Shown here one piece after another: positions 55,282-63,680 of a stretch of 64,000 nucleotides of DNA (position 1 is its first letter; every line of letters begins with the position of its first letter). The translations under genes and the position numbers were made by a program. Below the pieces are notes generated by a model that was not told the DNA's origin, ran no database searches, and worked only from the letters and a program-made list of their open reading frames with translations. The DNA comes from Novipirellula galeiformis (GTDB lineage: Bacteria > Planctomycetota > Planctomycetia > Pirellulales > Pirellulaceae): contig NZ_SJPT01000013.1 of NCBI RefSeq assembly GCF_007860095.1, forward strand, positions 59,478-123,477, written 5' to 3'.

Positions 55282-57678
55282 ATGAATCAATATCACTCGA
55301 CGCCAATCGCAATGGCGAGAATGACATTTTTATATCTGTTATCAAGCCTCACTCCTGTCTTTGCCGCAGATCCGAACGCCGCCGCCAATGAGTTAGAGTT
55401 CACGCTCCAGCGCACGGTGTCACACCAAGGCTTCGACGGCAAACAGTGCTGGGTGCATGCTCGCGCCGGAGTGATCCCGCCAGGCAAAGAATCCGACGAA
55501 CCGTCCATTGTCATGACGATGCAAAAATTATTGCTCACTGGCTCGGACGTTTTTTACGCACTGAACCAGACTCGCTCGGACGCTCAGGGAGAGACTTGGA
55601 GCGATCCCGTTTCAATCGATTCGTTTGCTCGCCAAAGCGTTTCGGCCGATCCGTCGGCGGAGTTGCCGACGGGAGCCGCGATCGCGCCGCAACTGCTACG
55701 TGCGGGCGACGAAACGGTCGTTTGCGACTTCACCCCCAAATGGCACGCATCGAGCCAACGGTTGTTGGGTATCGGGCAAACGACTTGGTACCGCAACAAT
55801 CGCGGTTTGCACCCGGCGCCTCGTGGAATTGCCTACGCGTCGCTCGACCCTAAATCGAACGAATGGACCGATTGGGCAACCGTCGATTTGCCTGCGGAAC
55901 CAAAGTTTCAAAACGCGGGAGCCGGCAGCGTTCAACGAGTTGATTTACCCGGCGGCGATGTGCTGCTGCCGATCTACTTTAAAGTCGCCAGCGACAAACA
56001 ATATTCCGTCACCGTCGTTCGTTGTCGTTACGATGGTCACACGTTGGAGTATATCGAACACGGCAATGAAATGACCGTGCCGGTCCAACGTGGGCTGGTC
56101 GAACCATCGCTGACTCTCTTTGGCGGTCGCTATTATTTAACGATCCGCAATGATGAACACGGTTACGTCGCGGTCAGCAAAGACGGGCTGAACTTCGATA
56201 CGCCACGCCGCTGGACCTTTGACGACGGCAGTGATCTGGGCAACTACAACACCCAACAGCACTGGGTCACCCACAGCGACGGTTTGTTTCTCGTCTACAC
56301 GCGGCGGGGTGCCAACAATGATCATGTGTTTCGCCACCGCGCCCCGTTGTGGATCGCTCGCGTCGATCCCGAGCAATTACATGTGATCCGCGAAACGGAA
56401 CAGATCTTGGTTCCTGAGAGCGGTGCTCGGCTTGGGAATTTCGGCGTCACCGAGGTCTCGCCAACCGAGACTTGGGTGACCGTGGCGGAATGGATGCAAC
56501 CGAAGGGAGTCGAGAAACATGGCAGCGACAACCGTGTGTTTGTAGCAAAACTGAAATGGAATCGCCCCAACCACGCGTTTAATGTTCAACCCAATTCGGG
56601 TGAGGGGACAGCTTGGAACACGATCAAACCCTACTTTTCGCCACCCCAATCCCTCGAGTCTGAAATGGGCTCATTCCGATCACCACTGCGGTTTAACGAT
56701 GGTTCGCCTGTCGAGACGAAGCAGGATTGGACGCGGAGACGCGCCGAGATTCTCGCCCAGTGGGAAGCACACCTTGGCCAGTGGCCGCCGCTGATCACGG
56801 AGCCTGAACTGGAGTTCCTGGGGTCGCAGCGCCGCGAAAATTTCACACAACATCACGTTCGCTTTCAGTGGACCCCGAGCGAAAAGACAACCGGTTATCT
56901 GTTGGTTCCCGAAGGCGAAGGCCCGCACCCCGCCGTCGTCACTGTTTATTATGAACCGGAGACGGCGATTGGAGAGGGAACAGCCAACCGAGACTTCGCG
57001 TTACAACTCGCTCGCCGCGGCTTCGTCGTGCTGTCGATCGGCACGACCGAGGCGACGAAAGCGAAAACTTATGGGATTTATTATCCCAGCATTGAAGATG
57101 CCAAAGTCCAACCCTTGTCCATGCTCGGATATGTGGCTGCCAACGCTTGGTACGTGCTGGCCAGTCGACCGGAAGTCGACTCCGAGCGAATCGGAATCGT
57201 CGGGCACTCATTCGGTGGCAAATGGTCGTTGTTTGCCTCGTGTCTGTTCGACAAGTTTGCCTGCGCCGCTTGGTCCGATCCTGGCATCGTATTCGACGAG
57301 GCACGCAACAGCGTCAATTACTGGGAACCGTGGTACCTCGGTTATCATCCCAAACCATGGCGCAAGCGTGGTTTGATTACCGAGGAAAATCCCGCGTTTG
57401 GTTTGTATCCCAAGCTCACCGCCGAAGGCCGAGATCTGCACGAACTGCACGCCTTGATGGCACCGCGTCCGTTCTTGGTCTCCGCTGGCTCGGAGGACCC
57501 ATCGTCGCGTTGGATCGCGCTCAATCACACCATCGCCGTGAACCGCTTGCTCGGCTACTCCGATCGAGTCGCGATGACGAACCGGCCTGACCACTCGCCG
57601 AACGACTCCTCTAACGAAGTGATCTATTCGTTCTTTCAGCACTTTTTGCAAGAGGCTCCCCAAGCGGCATCTCGTTGA
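55282..57678 (+). CDS. Fusion: sialidase/BNR-like domain and alpha/beta-hydrolase (esterase)
   Basis: A 798-residue secreted protein from the ATG at 55282; other starts at 55312 or 55321 would place the signal (FLYLLSSLTPVFA) closer to the N-terminus. The first half (to about residue 430) is a sialidase-like propeller: PSIVMTMQKLLLTGSD, the Asp-box-like SDAQGETWSDPV, and TIRNDEHGYVAVSKDGLNFD. The second half is an alpha/beta-hydrolase of the dienelactone or acetyl-xylan-esterase type with VVTVYYEPETAIGEG, nucleophile in GIVGHSFGGKWS, and an acid and histidine near SAGSEDPSS and RPDHSPND. Such a joined glycosidase-like/esterase protein could remove two decorations from one polysaccharide. Confidence 0.88.
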   Translation: MNQYHSTPIAMARMTFLYLLSSLTPVFAADPNAAANELEFTLQRTVSHQGFDGKQCWVHARAGVIPPGKESDEPSIVMTMQKLLLTGSDVFYALNQTRSDAQGETWSDPVSIDSFARQSVSADPSAELPTGAAIAPQLLRAGDETVVCDFTPKWHASSQRLLGIGQTTWYRNNRGLHPAPRGIAYASLDPKSNEWTDWATVDLPAEPKFQNAGAGSVQRVDLPGGDVLLPIYFKVASDKQYSVTVVRCRYDGHTLEYIEHGNEMTVPVQRGLVEPSLTLFGGRYYLTIRNDEHGYVAVSKDGLNFDTPRRWTFDDGSDLGNYNTQQHWVTHSDGLFLVYTRRGANNDHVFRHRAPLWIARVDPEQLHVIRETEQILVPESGARLGNFGVTEVSPTETWVTVAEWMQPKGVEKHGSDNRVFVAKLKWNRPNHAFNVQPNSGEGTAWNTIKPYFSPPQSLESEMGSFRSPLRFNDGSPVETKQDWTRRRAEILAQWEAHLGQWPPLITEPELEFLGSQRRENFTQHHVRFQWTPSEKTTGYLLVPEGEGPHPAVVTVYYEPETAIGEGTANRDFALQLARRGFVVLSIGTTEATKAKTYGIYYPSIEDAKVQPLSMLGYVAANAWYVLASRPEVDSERIGIVGHSFGGKWSLFASCLFDKFACAAWSDPGIVFDEARNSVNYWEPWYLGYHPKPWRKRGLITEENPAFGLYPKLTAEGRDLHELHALMAPRPFLVSAGSEDPSSRWIALNHTIAVNRLLGYSDRVAMTNRPDHSPNDSSNEVIYSFFQHFLQEAPQAASR

Positions 57679-57700
57679 GGTCGTCGTCGGATTTGAAATC

Positions 57701-57749
57701 GCCCCGCGGTTCACACCGCCGTGTTCAATAAACACGGCGGTCGCGGGGC
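57701..57749. terminator. Strong bidirectional terminator hairpin
   Basis: ACCGCCGTGTT (57715-57725) pairs perfectly with AACACGGCGGT (57731-57741) over a five-base loop; an outer pair GCCCCGCG (57701-57708) and CGCGGGGC (57742-57749) extends it past a six-base bulge. It is followed by ATTTTG. It lies between convergent genes ending at 57678 and 57819. Confidence 0.75.
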
Positions 57750-57818
57750 ATTTTGCCCAACATCACTACAAACGAGCACGTGACGACACGCGACGGAGCG
57801 ACGTCCCTCGGCTTTACT

Positions 57819-59231
57819 TCACGTCGTGCGTTGCCAAAGTGAGTCGGCCAGACGCGGCAATTCACTGGCGGCCGAGCGGGTAAAGGGAGGCAAATTAACG
57901 ATTCGCGGCACCGTGATCGCCGCGTATTCGCCCGCTTGATAGGCCCGCGGATCCGTCAAATAACCAATCAAATCGTCCGTGTATCCGACGACGATTGTTT
58001 TCTCAAATGGTGAATCGCGACGAATTTGCAAACCGTAGTAACTGTAGAGTTCGCTCGAATGAAACAGCATCCCGAGCTCTCCAAGTCGTAATGCGGAAAC
58101 CGGTGTTGCGTGGCTCTTTTTCTCTAGGCTCCACTTCTCCGCCGCTTCAAACCACGACTTTGCAAACCGCGCATCGACCCATTCGCCGCCGGTACACTGT
58201 TCGGGGTTCTCTCGATACTGCTGCAACTGCTGTTTCAGCAACTCGATATCGAGCGGCACCTCAAATTGCTCCGTGACCGTCCGCAATTCCGGTACCGCAA
58301 CCCGTTGGCAAGCCGCGATCGCTTGGTCGATCCCCTTGGTGATCGCTGCGGCGGTGGGTTCCGCCTTGCCAATCCAAATCTTGCCATCGCCTGGATTCAC
58401 ATCACCGGCATGACCTTGCAAGTAACCTGGCGTGACCCCGTGCTTCTCGCGCACCGCCTTGGCAACCAACCCCACCCAGTCGGGTCCCGCTTCGCCGTCG
58501 CCGTAACAAACCGGATGGCAGGAAAAGTGGTACCACAACACGTCGGGTTTGTTGGCACGCTCAAAACGCAACACGTGCAGCGTGGTATCGAGCCAGCGCT
58601 GCGTGTCGCTTGACTCTGCCGTGAATTCTTTATCGGTTTTCCATGTCGAACTGGTGCGATTGAAATTCCCCCCTTCGACCTGACTCTCGCCAACATACAG
58701 CGCTGCCGATGAAAGGTCTTCCTTTGCCAGACGAACCGCCGTGACAACCTTCTCAAGTGTCTCCCTTTGATAGTCTTCGGGAATCGCTCCCCATTGACGC
58801 AGAAAGAAAAACGCAGGCATGGAATGGGTGTGCGTGGCGCAAACGCGGACATTCGAACTTGGAATCCCCGTTTGTTCCGCCACTCGCTGTTGCACTTGTT
58901 TCGCAAAGCTAGCCGATACACCTGCGATATCCAATGAAACCAAGGCAACCCATTGATCCTTGACCCGCAGCACCAACGCCCGCGCGGCGGTTGGCTGGCG
59001 AATGCCGGTGATCACACGCTCTTGACCCACCGGCTTATGAAATCCAGCGAGTTCGATCCCCAATGGCGGTGTCGTGTCGACCTCGGCATGTCCCATCGCA
59101 AACGCATCCGCCGTCGTCTCGGCAAACAGATTGCCCGAGGACAACACCGCTCCCGCCGACATCGCACCGGCACCAATAAACTGGCGACGATTGGGAGTGA
59201 ACGTGGACCGAAGGGGTTCGTTAATACTCAT
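57819..59231 (-). CDS. Neutral/alkaline ceramidase-like protein, Tat-exported (nucleophile substituted)
   Basis: A 470-residue protein with a twin-arginine signal (TPNRRQFIGAGAMSAGAV). Ceramidase-fold motifs are AMGHAEVDTTPPLGIELAGF, CATHTHSMPAF (metal His), HFSCHPVCYGDG (second His), FHSSELYSYYG (Glu) and GYTDDLIGYLTDPRAY (Tyr). The serine motif GDxSPN reads GDVNPGD, with Asn279 where ceramidase has its nucleophile. The sequence differs greatly from the other two ceramidase-like proteins in this window, so they are not recent duplicates. It ends next to the strong terminator hairpin shared with the sialidase-like gene. Activity is uncertain. Confidence 0.87.
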   Translation of the reverse strand: MSINEPLRSTFTPNRRQFIGAGAMSAGAVLSSGNLFAETTADAFAMGHAEVDTTPPLGIELAGFHKPVGQERVITGIRQPTAARALVLRVKDQWVALVSLDIAGVSASFAKQVQQRVAEQTGIPSSNVRVCATHTHSMPAFFFLRQWGAIPEDYQRETLEKVVTAVRLAKEDLSSAALYVGESQVEGGNFNRTSSTWKTDKEFTAESSDTQRWLDTTLHVLRFERANKPDVLWYHFSCHPVCYGDGEAGPDWVGLVAKAVREKHGVTPGYLQGHAGDVNPGDGKIWIGKAEPTAAAITKGIDQAIAACQRVAVPELRTVTEQFEVPLDIELLKQQLQQYRENPEQCTGGEWVDARFAKSWFEAAEKWSLEKKSHATPVSALRLGELGMLFHSSELYSYYGLQIRRDSPFEKTIVVGYTDDLIGYLTDPRAYQAGEYAAITVPRIVNLPPFTRSAASELPRLADSLWQRTT

Positions 59232-59756
59232 AACTCACTCAACTACACGGGGAATGGGACGGGGTAAAAAAGTACTGCGGTGCCGTCTCCGTCGCAAGCC
59301 GCGGCTGGCTGTTGGAAAAACGCATGACACACCATCACATCGTGATCGTGAGCTTCACCAGTGTAGCCAACCTCGCCCCCGGTTGCGTGCACGCTCGACA
59401 TTTTCTCTCCACGTGGCTCGTTGCACCCGCAGTCGTCCTGAAACCCAGTCGTCCTGAAACACAACTGTCCGGTACACCACATACGCTCGTTAGGAACAGG
59501 ACTCGAGTTCGTTGTCTCCGCCGAGCAGAAGCGTGACGGCGTGTGCCCGTAGGACGCGCCGAGCCCCAGTGACACGAACTAAGTTTTCCGCTGCGATTCG
59601 GCGCACTGCGAATCGAAGATCCGGCCGTAGGTTACGCCCGATTCGTTCGCTAACCTCCATCGATGCAAATCAGGAATGGGCCGGAACATCCCCATCGCGG
59701 ATTCAGCAGCGCATTACATCGTGACGAATTCGGTGGTTCCGATTTCACTTGCAAGC
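59232..59756. other. Intergenic region, no gene seen
   Basis: About 525 bases upstream of the Tat-exported ceramidase-like gene. AGTCGTCCTGAAAC occurs twice in close succession near 59435-59462. The remaining sequence shows no coding features. Confidence 0.4.
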
Positions 59757-59888
59757 CTAAGCCGAGAGGCAGGATTCTTTCGGCACATTAGCCGTTTTGG
59801 CGTTAGCGGCCGTTCCCACGTTCAACCGGGGGCTAACGTCCAAGCGGCTAATGGGATTTCGCCCAATCATTCCTGCCTAACTGCTTAG
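59757..59888. repeat. Family B inverted-repeat element, 132 bp
   Basis: The element is bounded by CTAAGC and GCTTAG. Matching blocks going inward are AGGCAGGA/TCCTGCCT, CATTAGCCG/CGGCTAATG and GTTAGC/GCTAAC, so nearly the whole element can fold into one long imperfect hairpin. The left arm contains TTCTTTCGGCA, shared with the copy at 61227; the right arm matches the partial copy at 42178. Confidence 0.8.
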
Positions 59889-60076
59889 CGCGTGTTTGTT
59901 GGTTTCGTATTGGCTGAACCCTTCACGGATCAAATAAATTTTGGTGGTCTCCAAAGCGAGCTTTTGGCGAGTCGGCTGTGGCACAACGTATTTTCCCCTG
60001 AACGTAGGCGGATTCGATAGAATTAAATTGGATACTCTCAGCGAAGGTTTCTCAATCGAACCATCGGAGTCAGGAA
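59889..60076. other. Short intergenic region upstream of the GYD gene
   Basis: About 190 bases with an AGGA site just before the next ATG. No promoter boxes of note. Confidence 0.35.
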
Positions 60077-60376
60077 ATGGCGACTTTCATTACCACGATC
60101 AAGTTCACCCCGCAGGGAATCAAGGCCATCAAGGAAACGACCCAACGTGCGGCCTCCCTAAAATCGGCGGCCAAGAAGATGGGCGTGAGCGTCAAGCACA
60201 TCTTCTGGACGCTAGGGGATCACGATGGAACGTTGATCTTTGAAGCACCCGATGACGAAACGGCGGCCGCATTGATGATGCACTTGGGCGCAGCCGGCAA
60301 TGTTCACACGGCGACCGAACGAGCCTTCACGGCGGCCGAGATGGACACCGTGCTGGCGAAGGTGCATGGGGGCTAA
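60077..60376 (+). CDS. GYD domain-containing protein
   Basis: A 99-residue cytoplasmic protein of the GYD family (ferredoxin-like fold). It begins MATFITTIKFTPQGIKAIKE, continues SLKSAAKKMGVSVKHIFWTLGDHDGTLIFEAPD, and ends with TERAFTAAEMDTVLAKV; the family Gly-Tyr-Asp is GDHD here. Function is unknown; members are usually small and often near redox or stress genes. AGGA precedes the ATG by a few bases. Not obviously in an operon: the next gene starts 284 nt later. Confidence 0.9.
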   Translation: MATFITTIKFTPQGIKAIKETTQRAASLKSAAKKMGVSVKHIFWTLGDHDGTLIFEAPDDETAAALMMHLGAAGNVHTATERAFTAAEMDTVLAKVHGG

Positions 60377-60660
60377 AGACGAGGGGCCAAGCGTGCGCAC
60401 TCGATGCGCCGGTCCATGGATGGTTGTTAGCGATCGGTGATTCCGCTCGCCATGGGTGAATCGGCTGCTGGATCGTTCCGGATGCGCCGCGTTGGGTGTC
60501 TTCGTTCCCAGACTCCTACGCACGTCATCCGATCCACGTTGCCTCGACGACCCGCACCGAATCGAATTGATACAGATGCTCGGCGCGACCGCGAAACCGT
60601 TCCAGTCACTTCCCCGCTTGCGGATGACGCGACCTCCTACCGCAAACGACCCTAAACATC

Positions 60661-61182
60661 ATGACTCGCCCGCTTCCCAATCCGAATTCGCGCTCCGGCG
60701 GCTACTTCCATAAACAGCGAGCGCCGTTGTGCTTGTTACTGTACGCGTTAGGCATGACGTTCCTGCTGCTGAGTTGGTTCTTACGCAATCAGGCCGGCAT
60801 CGAGTGGATATTTCTCGTGGTGGGTGGGTTGGTCTTGGTGGTCGCCGCTTCCTTCCACCATCTAGTTGTGCAAGACGAAGGAGAGCGGATCTCGATCCAC
60901 TTTGGTCCCATCCCGCTGTTTCGGCGGGATGTCCGATACGAAGACATTCGGAATGTCGAAGTGGGGCGGACGACGTTCCTCGACGGTTGGGGCATTCACG
61001 TGAACTTGCCGGGGACCTGGGTTTGGAACCTATGGGGCCGTGATTGTGTGGTATTGCGACTGCGGAAAGGAGTCTTGAAAATTGGCACGGACGATCCACA
61101 ATCGCTCGCGGATTTCTTAAATGACCGACGGCGCCCCCACCCCGATGCCGATCGCAAGCGAGAGTTGGCTGAGAAGGTTTGA
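60661..61182 (+). CDS. Membrane protein with PH-like domain
   Basis: A 173-residue protein with two adjacent N-terminal membrane segments (LCLLLYALGMTFLLLSWFL and IFLVVGGLVLVVAASFHHL) and a C-terminal beta-rich domain: RISIHFGPIPLFRRDVRYEDIRNVEVGRTTFLDGWGIHV, then RDCVVLRLRKGVLKIGTDDPQSLADFL. This layout matches small bacterial PH-like (bPH_2 or similar) membrane proteins. No partner gene is adjacent and the function is unknown. Confidence 0.8.
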   Translation: MTRPLPNPNSRSGGYFHKQRAPLCLLLYALGMTFLLLSWFLRNQAGIEWIFLVVGGLVLVVAASFHHLVVQDEGERISIHFGPIPLFRRDVRYEDIRNVEVGRTTFLDGWGIHVNLPGTWVWNLWGRDCVVLRLRKGVLKIGTDDPQSLADFLNDRRRPHPDADRKRELAEKV

Positions 61183-61226
61183 CGGTCGTTTTTGTTCAAA
61201 CCGCTCCGCGGCTTCCCCCCGCGGCC

Positions 61227-61370
61227 CTAAGCACCTCGGCAGAAGTCTTTCGGCATAACTCTTCAAAGCGGCGAAGCTGCAAAACGTAGCCTAGGCTTCC
61301 AGCTCGATGTAGTCCCCAGGCTGGAAGCCTAGGCTGCGTTAAGCCCAATGAGTTGTGCGCAGGTGCTTAG
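61227..61370. repeat. Family B inverted-repeat element, 144 bp
   Basis: Perfect 10-bp terminal inverted repeats CTAAGCACCT (61227-61236) and AGGTGCTTAG (61361-61370) enclose a central stem with 21-base arms at 61283-61303 and 61320-61340, one mismatch and a 16-base loop. The flanks AGTCTTTCGGCATAACTC and AATGAGTTGTGCG match the copy at 39645-39733, whose central stem is shorter. It starts 45 bases after the upstream stop. Confidence 0.88.
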
Positions 61371-62005
61371 CCGATTACAGCGCGCATCAAACCGACGGCG
61401 GAGCGGCCGCAAATCGTCACATGACATCATCGCCCACGTTGCTTTCATTCGCGTCTTGGTCGATGCATTGTTTTATGCGTTGCCCTAAGCATTGCCCAAC
61501 GCTTAGTGACGTACATAGCAATTCGTTTTCCGGTTGCCATGGGTGATCGAACATGTGCGATTGAGTGTGTCCCCCCGTGCACGTTTTCAGCATTCCAATG
61601 GTGGAGCCGCTTCACGGAATCGTCCCGCCGAAGTATTCAGGAGGGGATGTCTTCGAAAAGTTAGCCGAGCCGAGACAACGGATACATCATCCGCGAATCT
61701 CGAGCACCGCCGCGGATCCTACGAAGCGTGGCAGCTCCATCCGGCTCCGTCGCGAGTGAGATATCAAGTGTATTTTGGATTTGCGTTAGGCCGACCAACG
61801 GGAGTCGTTTGCGGGTCCCACCGCGACGTCATTATGCGCCGATGCAGAGTTCTCGTTCCCTGCACCGACCACTCCTCTGACCCACCGTTTGTTTCCCCCA
61901 CAAGCGATCACCATTGGCACGCATCTTGCATTTATTCTCGTTATCGGTGGCGGGCATGCCACTTTGACCGGACGAAACAAATTTGCGACACATTGCATTC
62001 TTTTG
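61371..62005. other. Intergenic region upstream of the Hsp20 cluster
   Basis: About 630 bases. A small hairpin CTAAGC (61485-61490) / GCTTAG (61501-61506) recalls the family B ends. I looked for a CIRCE element and a heat-shock sigma promoter and found neither in recognisable form. Open frames through this region have unlikely composition. Confidence 0.45.
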
Positions 62006-62012
62006 AAGGAGG
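62006..62012 (+). promoter_or_regulatory. Strong Shine-Dalgarno site of the first Hsp20 gene
   Basis: AAGGAGG lies eight bases before the ATG at 62021. A nearer ATG at 62015 would leave only two bases, so this site decides the start. Confidence 0.85.
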
Positions 62013-62020
62013 CTATGACC

Positions 62021-62461
62021 ATGTTGAGAACAAATTGGCAACCGTTAGCGGAAGTGAATCGGCTTCGTAACGAGATGGATCGTCTATTTGGCCAGTACGC
62101 TGATGGCGGCGGAACCGAAATGGGCCGGATGGGAACGTTCCCGCCCTTGAACGTCTGGGAGGACGACAACCACTTGTTCGTTGAAGCGGAGCTGCCCGGT
62201 TTCGATATGGATCAATTGGAGATCTATGTCACCGGCGGAAACCAGCTTTCGATCTCCGGTGAACGCGTCCAACCTGAGCCTGCCGAAGGAGCATGGCATC
62301 GGAAAGAGCGTGGCTTCGGCAAATTCCGCCGCTCGTTGGAATTGCCCAGCGACGTCGATAGCGATAGCGTCTCGGCAACCTTCATCAATGGCGTGCTGAC
62401 GTTGACGATGCCCAAAAGCGAAGCGGCTAAGCCCCGACGCATTGAGGTGAAAGCAAACTGA
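62021..62461 (+). CDS. Hsp20/alpha-crystallin small heat-shock protein, copy 1
   Basis: A 146-residue small heat-shock protein that holds unfolding proteins. The N-terminal arm (MLRTNWQPLAEVNRLRNEMDRLFG) is followed by the alpha-crystallin domain with FPPLNVWEDDNHLFVEAELPGF, LSISGERV, the dimer-forming FRRSLELPSDVDSDSV, and the family motif NGVLTLTMPKSE. The C-terminus RIEVKAN has the I-x-V motif that mediates oligomer assembly. It is the first of three consecutive, divergent Hsp20 genes, 117 nt ahead of the next. Confidence 0.95.
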   Translation: MLRTNWQPLAEVNRLRNEMDRLFGQYADGGGTEMGRMGTFPPLNVWEDDNHLFVEAELPGFDMDQLEIYVTGGNQLSISGERVQPEPAEGAWHRKERGFGKFRRSLELPSDVDSDSVSATFINGVLTLTMPKSEAAKPRRIEVKAN

Positions 62462-62578
62462 GCCGAACGCTCCGTTTGATAGTTGACATCGGACATTCGC
62501 GGGGGCTAGGCGACGGACCTTGCCCTTGCAATGCCCTTAACTTTTGCCAGCAATGAACACATTTTTGGAGGAGAAACA

Positions 62579-62971
62579 ATGACCACGACCATTACCAATG
62601 CTGAAAAGAAATCAGGCGAAGTCGCCAGCCCCGAGCAGACGTACCAATCGAGCTATGTCCCGCGATTCGATATTTGGGAAGGCGAAAACGAATTGCTGCT
62701 CTATGGCGATTTGCCCGGCGTCTCTGTGGATGACTTGGATATCCGATTCGAGAATCGCGAGTTGACGATCCGAGGAAAGGTAGCCTCGCGACACGAGGGC
62801 AACTTTGTGTTGGGTGAATATGGAATTGGTGATTTCCATCGCAGCTTTACCGTCGGGGAAGCGATCGACGCCGAGAAAATTTCGGCAGAAATGAAGCAAG
62901 GCGTACTGACCCTGCATCTGCCAAAATCGGAAAAGGTCAAACCTCGCAAGATCGAAGTCAAAACCACTTGA
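62579..62971 (+). CDS. Hsp20/alpha-crystallin small heat-shock protein, copy 2
   Basis: A 130-residue small heat-shock protein. The ATG at 62579 is chosen because GGAGGAG at 62567-62573 lies just upstream. The alpha-crystallin domain runs from VPRFDIWEGENELLLYGDLPGV through LTIRGKV to GVLTLHLPKSE, ending RKIEVKTT. The N-terminal arm is short and differs completely from that of copy 1, so this is the more diverged, secondary type often found beside a standard Hsp20. Same strand and close spacing suggest one operon. Confidence 0.94.
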   Translation: MTTTITNAEKKSGEVASPEQTYQSSYVPRFDIWEGENELLLYGDLPGVSVDDLDIRFENRELTIRGKVASRHEGNFVLGEYGIGDFHRSFTVGEAIDAEKISAEMKQGVLTLHLPKSEKVKPRKIEVKTT

Positions 62972-63142
62972 GTCGGTTAACACGATCCTCTGACTCAGTC
63001 GCGTCCATCGGATGACCCTTCGGCGACGATCCATTCGCCTTCCTCGGCATGGATCGTTCGCCTTTGCGAGGGGGTGTCATGTCGCGAACATGCCCCCTTC
63101 GATTCCCTATGAAGACTACCTGGAAACTGAGGGAGTAGAACG

Positions 63143-63619
63143 ATGTTTAACAAACTAACGCACTGGAAACAAAAAAGCGGCGATCTCAAAGCCCGTCACG
63201 AAGATCACCCCCTGTCTCGGCTGCGTCACGATTTCGATGATCTGATGCACCGCTTTTTGGAGGACGACAGCGACCTAACCTTAAACTGGGGAGGATCGCG
63301 AATGCTCGGTTCACGAATCGAGATGGATGACAACCAGGACGAATACGTCTTGCGAGCTGAATTGCCAGGGTTTGAATCGGGTGATTTTGATGTCCATATC
63401 AGCGGCAATGTGTTGACGATGCGGGCGAAGCACAGCGAGCAGAAAAAAGAGGGGAACGGAGGCTACCATCGATTTGAAAGTTTTCATGAAACCTTTACGC
63501 TGCCTCAAGGCGTGATGACGGAACAAATTGACGCTCGCTATCACAGTGGCGTTCTTGAAATCCATCTGCCCAAAAGCGAAGAGTGCCAAGCAAAGCGGAT
63601 CGACGTGAAGGCCGAGTGA
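63143..63619 (+). CDS. Hsp20/alpha-crystallin small heat-shock protein, copy 3
   Basis: A 158-residue small heat-shock protein with GAGGGAG at 63129-63135, seven bases before the ATG. The N-terminal arm is rich in charge (LKARHEDHPLSRLRHDFDDLMHRF). The alpha-crystallin domain shows SRIEMDDNQDEYVLRAELPGFESGDF, LTMRAKHSE, FHETFTLPQGV and SGVLEIHLPKSEE, ending KRIDVKAE. The three paralogues share only family-level similarity, so their client ranges may differ, or they may form mixed oligomers. An 81-bp tandem repeat starts 61 bases after its stop. Confidence 0.95.
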   Translation: MFNKLTHWKQKSGDLKARHEDHPLSRLRHDFDDLMHRFLEDDSDLTLNWGGSRMLGSRIEMDDNQDEYVLRAELPGFESGDFDVHISGNVLTMRAKHSEQKKEGNGGYHRFESFHETFTLPQGVMTEQIDARYHSGVLEIHLPKSEECQAKRIDVKAE

Positions 63620-63680
63620 GCTCGAAAGCGGAATGGAGTTGAGGTTAGCGGTAGCCACGCCTCTCAAGCGATGATCTTGA

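Noticed and set aside
61883..62020. CIRCE or heat-shock sigma promoter before the Hsp20 genes
   Set aside because: Searched by eye for the TTAGCACTC inverted repeat and for a heat-shock -35/-10 pair; neither was convincing.
61534..62070. Plus-strand open frame of 178 codons upstream of the first Hsp20 gene
   Set aside because: Composition (many Arg, Cys, His, Ser) is unlike a real protein and it overlaps the Hsp20 start, which has a strong ribosome-binding site in another frame.
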